A stretch of 5,333 bases of DNA from Lachnospiraceae bacterium (GTDB lineage Bacteria; Bacillota; Clostridia; Lachnospirales; Lachnospiraceae). The translations under genes were made by a program, and so were the position numbers. Positions 1 through 5,204 of this stretch are shown in pieces. The first letter of the stretch is position 1. Each line of letters opens with the position of its first letter. Under the pieces are notes generated by a model that saw only the letters and a program-made list of their open reading frames with translations, was not told the origin of the DNA and did no database searches. Location: the NCBI GenBank assembly GCA_003488445.1, contig DNLO01000036.1:1-5333 (forward strand), read 5' to 3'.

Positions 1-580
1 TCTGAGGTCCGTCGAGGATCATCTGATCGCCTGTGTAAGCGTGGATGGTGCTCATGATACCTGACTTGATGGTAGCGAGGTCGTTGAGGGCCTTTGCCAT
101 GGGTGCCAGGCAGTTTGTCGTACATGAAGCAGCTGAGATGATCTTGTCCTCAGGCTTCAGTGTCTTGTGGTTAACATTGTATACGATAGTAGGAAGATCA
201 TTTCCTGCAGGAGCCGAGATGACTACCTTTCTTGCGCCGGCATTGATGTGTGCCTGTGCCTTCTCCTTGGATGTATAGAAGCCTGAGCACTCGAGCACTA
301 CGTCTACTCCGAGCTCACCCCAAGGGCAGTTGTTTGCATCGGGCTCTTTGTAGATCTTGAGTGTCTTACCGTCTACTGTGATGCTGTCCTCTCCTGCTGT
401 AACCTTGTCAGCAAGAGCATACTTACCCTGTGATGAATCATACTTGAGAAGATGAGCGAGCATCTTGGGAGATGTAAGATCGTTGATAGCTACTACCTCG
501 TATCCCTCTGCGCCGAACATCTGCCTGAATGCAAGACGGCCGATTCTTCCGAAACCATTGATCGCAACTTTTACTGCCAT
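1..580 (-). CDS. gap: Glyceraldehyde-3-phosphate dehydrogenase, partial (C-terminal part beyond the left edge)
   Basis: Phosphorylating GAPDH of glycolysis, a cytoplasmic enzyme that oxidises glyceraldehyde 3-phosphate to 1,3-bisphosphoglycerate with NAD(P). The window holds 193 codons of a protein that is usually about 335 residues. Visible signatures are the N-terminal Rossmann nucleotide-binding motif NGFGRIGR (residues 8-15), an Asp at 34 after the second strand (the position that in many GAPDHs contacts the NAD ribose and favours NAD), the active-site motif SCTTNCLAP with catalytic Cys153, and HAYTGDQ with the partner His180. The ATG at 580 is chosen because it begins the standard [15 protein letters not shown] start and has a strong AGGAGG 9 nt upstream. 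An in-frame ATG at 649 would add 23 unrelated residues and is not used. The gene is divergent from the PHP phosphatase gene. The assignment is very secure; whether pgk or tpiA follow cannot be seen. Confidence 0.98.
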   Translation of the reverse strand, partial: MAVKVAINGFGRIGRLAFRQMFGAEGYEVVAINDLTSPKMLAHLLKYDSSQGKYALADKVTAGEDSITVDGKTLKIYKEPDANNCPWGELGVDVVLECSGFYTSKEKAQAHINAGARKVVISAPAGNDLPTIVYNVNHKTLKPEDKIISAASCTTNCLAPMAKALNDLATIKSGIMSTIHAYTGDQMILDGPQ

Positions 581-589
581 GTCGAAAAT

Positions 590-595
590 CCTCCT
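590..595 (-). promoter_or_regulatory. Shine-Dalgarno sequence of gap
   Basis: A full AGGAGG on the minus strand lies 9 nt before the gap ATG at 580. It fixes the start codon against the in-frame upstream ATG at 649 and fits a highly translated gene. Confidence 0.92.
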
Positions 596-603
596 ACGAA
601 TAA

Positions 604-624
604 ATATATGATATGTGATATGTG
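604..624. repeat. Three tandem 7-bp near-repeats in the gap leader
   Basis: On the plus strand ATATATG, ATATGTG and ATATGTG follow one another at 604-610, 611-617 and 618-624; the last two are identical. They lie in the gap 5' leader just upstream of its ribosome binding site. The AT-rich unit may simply keep the ribosome landing site unstructured. No function is known to me and chance is possible. Confidence 0.45.
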
Positions 625-626
625 CT

Positions 627-646
627 TTCAGCAAGGGACCGCTGAA
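627..646 (-). other. Stem-loop in the gap leader
   Basis: TTCAGC (627-632) and GCTGAA (641-646) form a perfect 6-bp inverted repeat with an 8-nt loop, within the transcribed gap leader about 32 nt upstream of the Shine-Dalgarno sequence. No U-run follows it in the gap direction, so it is not an intrinsic terminator. It could be an mRNA stability or processing element. A second, weaker 5-bp stem lies upstream (678-682 with 693-697). Neither matches a riboswitch I recognise. Confidence 0.4.
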
Positions 647-698
647 CATGGCTCGAATCGCTGTAAATACGCCTGATAGTCGCCCGATGTATCGACTG

Positions 699-704
699 CC
701 TCCT
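699..704 (-). promoter_or_regulatory. Start-distal AGGAGG near the 5' end of the gap mRNA (STAB-SD-like)
   Basis: A second full AGGAGG lies on the gap strand, about 10 nt from the predicted 5' end of the gap mRNA and far from any usable start codon. In Gram-positive bacteria such start-distal Shine-Dalgarno sequences near mRNA 5' ends (the STAB-SD of cry3A is the known example) bind ribosomes and protect the transcript from 5' decay. The motif is seen directly; the stabilising role here is inferred by analogy. Confidence 0.4.
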
Positions 705-720
705 CACATCAGCGTTATAT

Positions 721-749
721 ACTATACTTGATTTGGGTGCATTTTTCAA
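721..749 (-). promoter_or_regulatory. Sigma-A-type promoter of gap
   Basis: Read on the minus strand, TTGAAA (-35, 749-744) and TATAGT (-10, 726-721) are separated by exactly 17 bp. Each hexamer matches the sigma-70/sigma-A consensus at five of six positions. The predicted start point is near 713-715, giving a gap leader of about 134 nt. The hexamers interleave with those of the opposing phosphatase promoter, so both cannot be occupied at once. Confidence 0.75.
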
Positions 750-752
750 GTA
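725..752. repeat. Inverted repeat TACTTGA-N14-TCAAGTA between the divergent promoters
   Basis: TACTTGA at 725-731 and TCAAGTA at 746-752 form a perfect 7-bp inverted repeat with half-site centres 21 bp apart, about two helical turns. Each arm spans a -10/-35 junction of the two opposing promoters. It may be a by-product of promoter symmetry or an operator for a dimeric regulator. It does not look like the Rex operator (TTGTGAA-N4-TTCACAA), and I recognise no regulator for it. Confidence 0.45.
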
Positions 753-756
753 CTAT
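728..756 (+). promoter_or_regulatory. Predicted promoter of the PHP phosphatase gene, possibly giving a leaderless mRNA
   Basis: TTGATT (728-733) and TACTAT (751-756) are 17 bp apart; each matches the sigma-A consensus at four of six positions. The -10 ends 7 nt before the ATG at 764, so transcription would start at or within a base or two of the start codon. This agrees with the absence of any Shine-Dalgarno sequence before 764. The alternative TATACT boxes at 718-723 and 723-728 lack a plausible -35. Confidence 0.45.
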
Positions 757-763
757 CTGTAGC

Positions 764-1573
764 ATGATACGTACGGATTTTCACCTGCATTCCACATATT
801 CCACCGACGGCAGCTCCACCATGGAGCAGGAGATACTCCATGCCATCGAGCTTGGTCTTACAGCCATCTGCTTTACCGAGCACAACGACTACGGTGCCAA
901 TCCCGACGGAAGCTTTGTGGTTGATATCGACGCATACCGCCGGGGCTTTGCCGCCATGCAGGAGAAATACGGTGACAGGATCGAGCTTCTCTACGGCATA
1001 GAGGCCGGTCTTCAGCCTTCAGCGGACATCTATTCTTACTTCGAGGACTATCTTTCAGCCAATCCCTTCGATTTCGTCATAGGTTCGTCTCACGTGGTGA
1101 AGAATAAGGACCCATACTATCCCGTCTTCTTTGAGGACTACGAGGATGATGATGCCGCATACCGGGCCTACTTCGAAGAAGAGCTTCAGAATGCCTCAAT
1201 GTATGACAGCTATGATTCATACGGACATCTTGACTACATATTAAGATACGGCAGGACATGCAATGAGTTCTTTACATATGAGAAGTTTGCAGACGTGCTG
1301 GATCCTCTTCTTGAGACCATCATCACCCACGGCAGGTGCATAGAGGTCAACTCCGCAGGCTATCGCAAGGGCATGGGCGTGCCCAACCCTCACACCGATA
1401 TACTCAGAAGGTACCGTGAGCTCGGAGGGCTGCCTCCCACGGTGGGCTCCGATGCCCACGAGATATCTGACATGGCCGCCGACTTCGACAAGGCCGAGCA
1501 GGCGATAAGAGCCGCCGGCTTCTCTTCATATTCGATATTCAGGAAAAGACAGAGATACGAGATAGAGCTCTGA
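764..1573 (+). CDS. hisJ: PHP-domain phosphatase, histidinol-phosphatase (HisJ/HisK) family
   Basis: A 269-residue metal-dependent cytoplasmic phosphoesterase. The family reaction is hydrolysis of L-histidinol phosphate to histidinol, the penultimate step of histidine synthesis. The full set of PHP metal ligands is visible in order: H7 and H9 in DFHLHSTYSTDG with D15, H40 in FTEHND, E80 in GIEAG, H110 in IGSSHVV, H155 in GHLDYILRYG, and D230 and H232 in GSDAHE. EVNSAGYR (194-201) is also typical, and the length fits the family. The ATG at 764 is chosen because it places DFHLHS at residues 5-10, as in relatives; a TTG at 728 would add 12 residues but is probably the -35 element. No Shine-Dalgarno sequence is present. 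The gene stands alone, without other his genes, so a different phosphate-ester substrate is possible. It is divergent from gap and ends 3 bp from the convergent acyltransferase gene. Confidence 0.9.
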   Translation: MIRTDFHLHSTYSTDGSSTMEQEILHAIELGLTAICFTEHNDYGANPDGSFVVDIDAYRRGFAAMQEKYGDRIELLYGIEAGLQPSADIYSYFEDYLSANPFDFVIGSSHVVKNKDPYYPVFFEDYEDDDAAYRAYFEEELQNASMYDSYDSYGHLDYILRYGRTCNEFFTYEKFADVLDPLLETIITHGRCIEVNSAGYRKGMGVPNPHTDILRRYRELGGLPPTVGSDAHEISDMAADFDKAEQAIRAAGFSSYSIFRKRQRYEIEL

Positions 1574-1579
1574 CAGTCA
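1571..1579. repeat. 9-bp palindrome containing both convergent stop codons
   Basis: TGACAGTCA is symmetric around A1575. Its left TGA (1571-1573) stops the phosphatase gene and its right TCA (1577-1579) is the TGA stop of the acyltransferase gene on the other strand. It is too short and lacks a T-run, so it is not a terminator. Confidence 0.5.
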
Positions 1580-2674
1580 CCTGAACGCTCCGGGAAGTCC
1601 CGATATCCCCTTCACCAAAGCGTCCGTTAACTTGGACAGTATCACAGCCAGCAGGGATATGATGGCAAGACACAGCAGGAAGTACAGTATGCTCGCAATG
1701 AAAGACATCTCTCCTCCGGCGAAGATTCCCATCATCTTCTGCACCACTACGTGATGCACCAGGAATATGGCAAACGAATATCTGCTGAAGAATCCCACTG
1801 TCCTGTCATATGCCTTCGTATTCCATCTGTCCCTGTGCGAGTCTATCCATACGGATACGAAAGACAGTATCAGATAAAAGCACACTGCCAGGATGGGAGT
1901 CATGATAAGAATGCTCACCGGCAGCGGGAAGATCAGGATGATCACCGCCACGATGAGAGCCGGTATGAAAGTCGATCTTCTTATTATCCTCCTGTCTGCC
2001 CTTATGAGGAGCATTCCGATCCAGAAGGAAAGCAGGCAGGTGATGATATTGATGTTGTCGGAGATCACCACCCATGCATTGTAGCCTGCCATGAAGGGGA
2101 TCTGTCTTCTGGCGACGTTCAGTCCGAAAAGAAGCACTATGATGGCACTCGTAAATGCCGGTATCCTGTTCATGCACCACTGCAGCAGCGGATACAGGAT
2201 ATAGAGGATGATGATCGCTCCCAGAAACCACTCCCCGACAGTGTAATAATTGAGATCCCTGTACATGAAGTAACCGTCCAATCCGAAGAAGGTCAGCAGC
2301 AGCTTCCTGTACTCTCCGCCCCAGTTCCAAAGCCAGCCGAAAGATATCACATTGATCATATAGCAGACGAACCAGGCTATGTAGAACATCGGGAAGATCG
2401 CAAGCCATCTCTTTTTGTAAAACTCCAGCACTCCGCCCCTGCCGGTGAACGAGGTGATCCTGCTCCCCCAGTTGTAGTAGAGAGAAGCACCCGAGAGCAT
2501 GAAGAAAAGCGACACAAAGAGAGCCCCCCACGCTCCGTTGGCATACAGCATAACGTATATATGGTCACCGCCGACATTGCTCTGGACAAAGGTATAGCTG
2601 TAGTGGAAGAGAACTATCCACACAGTGGATACCGCACGTATCAGATCGAATTCATTTCTTCTTTCCCTAGTCAA
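1577..2674 (-). CDS. Acyltransferase-3 family membrane protein (OafA/WecH-like)
   Basis: A 365-residue integral membrane protein with about ten hydrophobic segments. Members of this family usually transfer O-acetyl or other acyl groups from a cytoplasmic donor to surface or secreted glycans or other envelope molecules; the acceptor here is unknown. Family features seen are a cytoplasmic N-terminus NEFDLIRA leading into helix 1 with the conserved His24 (LFHYSY), the second segment FVSLFFMLSGASLYY (53-67), the basic FYKKRWLAIFPMFY (85-98), EWFLGAIIILYILYPLL (148-164), and FAIFLVHHVV (301-310). The TTG at 2674 is chosen because GGAGG lies 5 nt upstream and the protein then starts as relatives do. 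It overlaps the 3' end of mnmA by 8 bp, so co-transcription and translational coupling are likely. No terminator follows. The family is secure, the substrate is not. Confidence 0.9.
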   Translation of the reverse strand: MTRERRNEFDLIRAVSTVWIVLFHYSYTFVQSNVGGDHIYVMLYANGAWGALFVSLFFMLSGASLYYNWGSRITSFTGRGGVLEFYKKRWLAIFPMFYIAWFVCYMINVISFGWLWNWGGEYRKLLLTFFGLDGYFMYRDLNYYTVGEWFLGAIIILYILYPLLQWCMNRIPAFTSAIIVLLFGLNVARRQIPFMAGYNAWVVISDNINIITCLLSFWIGMLLIRADRRIIRRSTFIPALIVAVIILIFPLPVSILIMTPILAVCFYLILSFVSVWIDSHRDRWNTKAYDRTVGFFSRYSFAIFLVHHVVVQKMMGIFAGGEMSFIASILYFLLCLAIISLLAVILSKLTDALVKGISGLPGAFR

Positions 2675-3776
2675 TGGTCCCTCCGCATGCTATCACATCA
2701 CCGTCGTAGAACACTGCCGCCTGCCCCGGAGTGACCGCTCTCACCGGTGCCTCAAAGTGCACCTCGAGCCTGTCCTCTCCTACACGCTTCACATCGCACC
2801 ATTCTCCGGGATGCCTGTATCTTATCCTGCCGAAGAGATGCCTGGTATCTCCCACTCCGAACTCTTCCTCCGAAACCGACATGAAGTTCAGTGAAGAGCA
2901 GGTGAGGCTTTCGGAGTATACATCCCCGTCCTCTCCTATCACGACCTCATTGGTGTCCGGTCTTATCTCGGTGACGAATACGTGATGCCCCATGGCAAGA
3001 CCCAGCCCCCGCCTCTGGCCTATCGTATAATGAGTGATGCCTTTGTGACGTCCCAGGATCTCTCCGTCTCTCGTCACGAAGTTCCCCGCAGGAGGCACCT
3101 TTCCGCCAAGCTCTCTCTCCAGGAAACCTGCGTAGTCATTGTCCGGCACGAAGCATATCTCCTCCGAGTCCGGCTTGCGGCTCACAGGCAGTCCTGCCTT
3201 CTCCGCCATGCTCCTTATCTCATCCTTGGCATACTCTCCCACCGGCATCAGGGTGGCTGCCAGCTGATCCTGTGTCAGGCTGTAGAGAGCGTATGTCTGG
3301 TCCTTGGCCTCCGTGGCGGATCTTTTGATGGCATATCTTCCGTTATCAAGCCTTGCTATCCGCGCATAGTGTCCCGTCGCTATGTAGTCCGCTCCTATGC
3401 CTTTGGCCCAGTCCAGCAGCGCCTCCCATTTCACATATCTGTTGCAGACGATACATGGGTTCGGAGTGCGTCCTGTCATGTACTCATTCTTGAAGTTCTC
3501 TATCACCCTGTCGCGGAATATGTCTTTGAAGTTCACGACATTATATGGTATGCCCAGCTTATCCGCTACCTTCTCAGCGTCATCCACCGCGGACAGCGAG
3601 CAGCATCCGTCGCTCCTGGCCATGCTGTAGAGTCCCTCATCGAGCCATATCTGCATAGTGACGCCCGTCACGTCATACCCCATGTTTTTCAGGAGCATGA
3701 CTGCTACGGAGGAGTCCACCCCTCCGCTCATAGCTACCGCCACTTTTTTCCTGTCAGATATGCTTTCTTTACTCAC
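2667..3776 (-). CDS. mnmA: tRNA-specific 2-thiouridylase MnmA
   Basis: A 369-residue cytoplasmic enzyme that activates U34 of the Lys, Glu and Gln tRNAs with ATP and inserts sulfur supplied by a cysteine desulfurase relay, giving 2-thiouridine at the wobble base. The PP-loop ATPase motif SGGVDSS is at 17-23, the first catalytic cysteine is C111 in TPNPCIVCNR, and the second is C208 in SEEICFVPDNDY. GHYAR (135-139), KDQTYALYSL (158-167) and HYTIGQRRGLG (249-259) are family hallmarks, and the C-terminal beta-barrel domain is complete. Length is normal. The start is a GTG; the only nearby in-frame ATG (codon 16) would remove the first strand before the PP-loop. There is no Shine-Dalgarno sequence close to the GTG, and the weak AAGG upstream is too far away. 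The gene is first in an operon with the acyltransferase gene and divergent from the HD-GYP gene. Confidence 0.97.
   Translation of the reverse strand: MSKESISDRKKVAVAMSGGVDSSVAVMLLKNMGYDVTGVTMQIWLDEGLYSMARSDGCCSLSAVDDAEKVADKLGIPYNVVNFKDIFRDRVIENFKNEYMTGRTPNPCIVCNRYVKWEALLDWAKGIGADYIATGHYARIARLDNGRYAIKRSATEAKDQTYALYSLTQDQLAATLMPVGEYAKDEIRSMAEKAGLPVSRKPDSEEICFVPDNDYAGFLERELGGKVPPAGNFVTRDGEILGRHKGITHYTIGQRRGLGLAMGHHVFVTEIRPDTNEVVIGEDGDVYSESLTCSSLNFMSVSEEEFGVGDTRHLFGRIRYRHPGEWCDVKRVGEDRLEVHFEAPVRAVTPGQAAVFYDGDVIACGGTID
2680..2684 (-). promoter_or_regulatory. Shine-Dalgarno sequence of the acyltransferase gene, inside mnmA
   Basis: GGAGG on the minus strand lies 5 nt before the TTG start at 2674, within the last codons of mnmA. 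It supports a non-ATG start that would otherwise be doubtful, and fits reinitiation by ribosomes finishing mnmA. Confidence 0.75.
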
Positions 3777-3783
3777 ACCAAGA

Positions 3784-3794
3784 ATATTACCATA
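3784..3794 (-). promoter_or_regulatory. Extended -10 promoter candidate for mnmA, possibly leaderless
   Basis: On the minus strand TATGGTAATAT fits the Gram-positive extended -10 pattern TRTGN followed by a -10 hexamer (TAATAT, four of six consensus matches). It ends 7 nt before the mnmA GTG, so the transcript would begin at or beside the start codon, in line with the missing Shine-Dalgarno sequence. At 17-bp spacing the -35 position is TGTCAA, a poor match, which the extended -10 may offset. Confidence 0.4.
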
Positions 3795-3806
3795 CCTTCA
3801 GTTACA

Positions 3807-3835
3807 TTGACAGCACAGAGCGAAATCCCTATAAT
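3807..3835 (+). promoter_or_regulatory. Perfect-consensus sigma-A promoter of the HD-GYP gene
   Basis: TTGACA (3807-3812) and TATAAT (3830-3835) are both exact consensus hexamers with the optimal 17-bp spacer. Transcription should begin near 3841-3843, leaving a leader of about 37 nt before the ATG at 3879. Such a promoter is expected to be strong and to need no activator; a repressor could still act on it, but I see no clear operator. Confidence 0.88.
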
Positions 3836-3870
3836 TTTAAGCGAAAAACCTGTATTTCTGTATTCTCACT

Positions 3871-3875
3871 GGGAG
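3871..3875 (+). promoter_or_regulatory. Probable ribosome binding site of the HD-GYP gene
   Basis: GGGAG lies only 3 nt before the ATG at 3879, closer than the usual 5-9 nt. It supports that start, but translation may be modest despite the strong promoter. Confidence 0.55.
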
Positions 3876-3878
3876 AGC

Positions 3879-5204
3879 ATGACACTCGATTACAATATAT
3901 TCCTGGAAGTGGCGGTCATCCCGCTCGATATCATCCTGTGCACTTTCCTTATCATCCGCTATACCAACCCCACTCCGGTAAATATAGCGTTCAGAAGGTT
4001 TGCGTTCTGTGTCCTTATTGCAGATGTCGTGGATGTAGCTACAGCTGTCGTGACGAGCATGCGCGAAGCAGTACCCAATCCCGTACATTACCTGTTCAAC
4101 ACTACCGATTCGATCCTTGCCGCTCTCTCAGGCTTCTTTTTCATATATTATGTATATGCCTGCATCGATATGGATCACATTGCCCTCAGATGGAGGGATA
4201 CCGCCAACAAGCTCCTTCTTGCCCTGGATATCCTTCTGCTCCTTTCGAACCCTTTCACCGGCTGGGTCTTTACCTACGATGGCGCCGGCAGATATATACA
4301 TCAGGTCTTATTCGTCCCGGTAGCATATGGCTTTCCTATACTTTTCTTTGTCATAGGCAGCGCCTATATGCTCATCCACAGGGAGAACTACAAACCGAGC
4401 CAGGTCAGGATCATGATCATCAGCATCATCGCTGCCTCCGTACTCTTCCTGTCGCAGATGCTTTTCTATGACAATGTGCTCATCACCTTCTTCGCGGCCT
4501 CTCTGGGTGTGCTCGTAATCCTGCTGACCCTGGAGACCCCCGACTATGTTAAGCTTGTACGCACTCTCACGGAGTTGCATGAGGCACAGGCGAGAGAAGC
4601 CGCCGCACAGGCCAAGGTCCACCTCTCACAGGAAGTGATGATTGCTCTCTCCAAGGCGGTCGACGCTAAGGATCACTATACGAACGGCCATTCGGAGCGC
4701 GTCGCCGAGTATGCAAGACTCATCACGGCACGCCTCGGTGGCACCCAGAAGGAGCAGGATGATATTTATGCCATGGGCCTTCTGCATGATATCGGAAAGA
4801 TAGGCGTACAGGAGAGCATAATAAATAAAAACGGCGCTCTCACTGTTGAGGAGTTCGATGAGATAAAGACCCACACTAAAATAGGCTGGGATATACTGAA
4901 AACAATAACCGAGATCCCCGGGCTCTCTACAGGTGCCAGGTGGCACCACGAGAGATATGAAGGCGGCGGCTATCCCGACGGTCTGTCGGGTGAAGATATC
5001 CCCCGCGAGGCCCGCATCATATGCGTGGCCGACTGCTACGATGCCATGACATCGAAGAGGTCATATTCACAGCCGAAATCCCAGGCAGAGGTTAGGGCTG
5101 AGCTTGTGCGCTGCAGCGGAACACAGTTCGATCCCGAAGTCGCTGCTGCCATGATCGAGCTGATAGATGAAGACGATCAGTTCCGCTTAAGGGAGATCGA
5201 ATGA
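3879..5204 (+). CDS. Membrane-anchored HD-GYP domain protein, predicted cyclic-di-GMP phosphodiesterase
   Basis: A 441-residue protein. Residues about 6-218 hold roughly seven hydrophobic segments (near 7-27, 38-58, 77-95, 111-130, 143-166, 177-196, 201-217), forming a membrane sensor or anchor region of a kind I cannot name. A helical, Glu/Ala-rich linker (about 224-260) leads to a cytoplasmic HD-GYP domain. Conserved parts are VDAKDHYTNGHSERV (H271), the HD pair in LLHDIGKIG (H303, D304), KTHTKIGWDIL (H332), WHHERYEGGGYPDGL (H356, H357, GYP 364-366) and CVADCYDAMTSKRSY (D385). All expected metal-binding residues are present, so it should hydrolyse c-di-GMP to pGpG or GMP. One variation is Glu361 where HHERxDGxGYP normally has Asp. 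The ATG at 3879 is the first plausible start; the reading frame stays open far upstream, but that part is antisense to mnmA. It overlaps the next gene by 4 bp, so the two are likely co-transcribed. Confidence 0.93.
   Translation: MTLDYNIFLEVAVIPLDIILCTFLIIRYTNPTPVNIAFRRFAFCVLIADVVDVATAVVTSMREAVPNPVHYLFNTTDSILAALSGFFFIYYVYACIDMDHIALRWRDTANKLLLALDILLLLSNPFTGWVFTYDGAGRYIHQVLFVPVAYGFPILFFVIGSAYMLIHRENYKPSQVRIMIISIIAASVLFLSQMLFYDNVLITFFAASLGVLVILLTLETPDYVKLVRTLTELHEAQAREAAAQAKVHLSQEVMIALSKAVDAKDHYTNGHSERVAEYARLITARLGGTQKEQDDIYAMGLLHDIGKIGVQESIINKNGALTVEEFDEIKTHTKIGWDILKTITEIPGLSTGARWHHERYEGGGYPDGLSGEDIPREARIICVADCYDAMTSKRSYSQPKSQAEVRAELVRCSGTQFDPEVAAAMIELIDEDDQFRLREIE

Noticed and set aside
581..649. 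In-frame ATG at 649 that would lengthen GAPDH by 23 residues
   Set aside because: GAPDH proteins start at [15 protein letters not shown] and the AGGAGG is placed for the ATG at 580; the extra residues are mostly leader-encoded and unlike the family.
452..676. Small plus-strand ORF of 74 codons over the gap start
   Set aside because: It is antisense to gap and its leader, has no ribosome binding site and has a shadow-like composition.
728..763. TTG (728) or GTG (737) as start of the phosphatase
   Set aside because: No Shine-Dalgarno sequence precedes either, the added residues are unlike the family, and the TTG is better explained as part of a -35 hexamer.
1591..1602. Inverted repeat CGGGA-AG-TCCCG as terminator of the convergent genes
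   Set aside because: The 2-nt centre leaves at most a 4-bp stem with a 4-nt loop, no T-run follows on either strand, and it lies within acyltransferase codons.
1751..2734. Open reading frame of 327 codons on the plus strand
   Set aside because: It lies wholly antisense to the acyltransferase gene and the end of mnmA. The product is rich in His, Asp, Glu, Arg and Pro, the expected mirror of hydrophobic codons, and matches no family.
3774..3793. Six-codon mini-ORF (ATG at 3793 on the minus strand, sequence MVIFLV) whose stop overlaps the mnmA start, as a coupled leader peptide
   Set aside because: GAAGG is only 1 nt before this ATG, too close to work, and the ATG lies within the proposed extended -10, so it would not be transcribed from that promoter.
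2982..3878. In-frame upstream extension of the HD-GYP reading frame by 299 codons
   Set aside because: Nearly all of it is antisense to mnmA and looks like no protein. The consensus promoter at 3807-3835 and the ATG at 3879 place the real start downstream.
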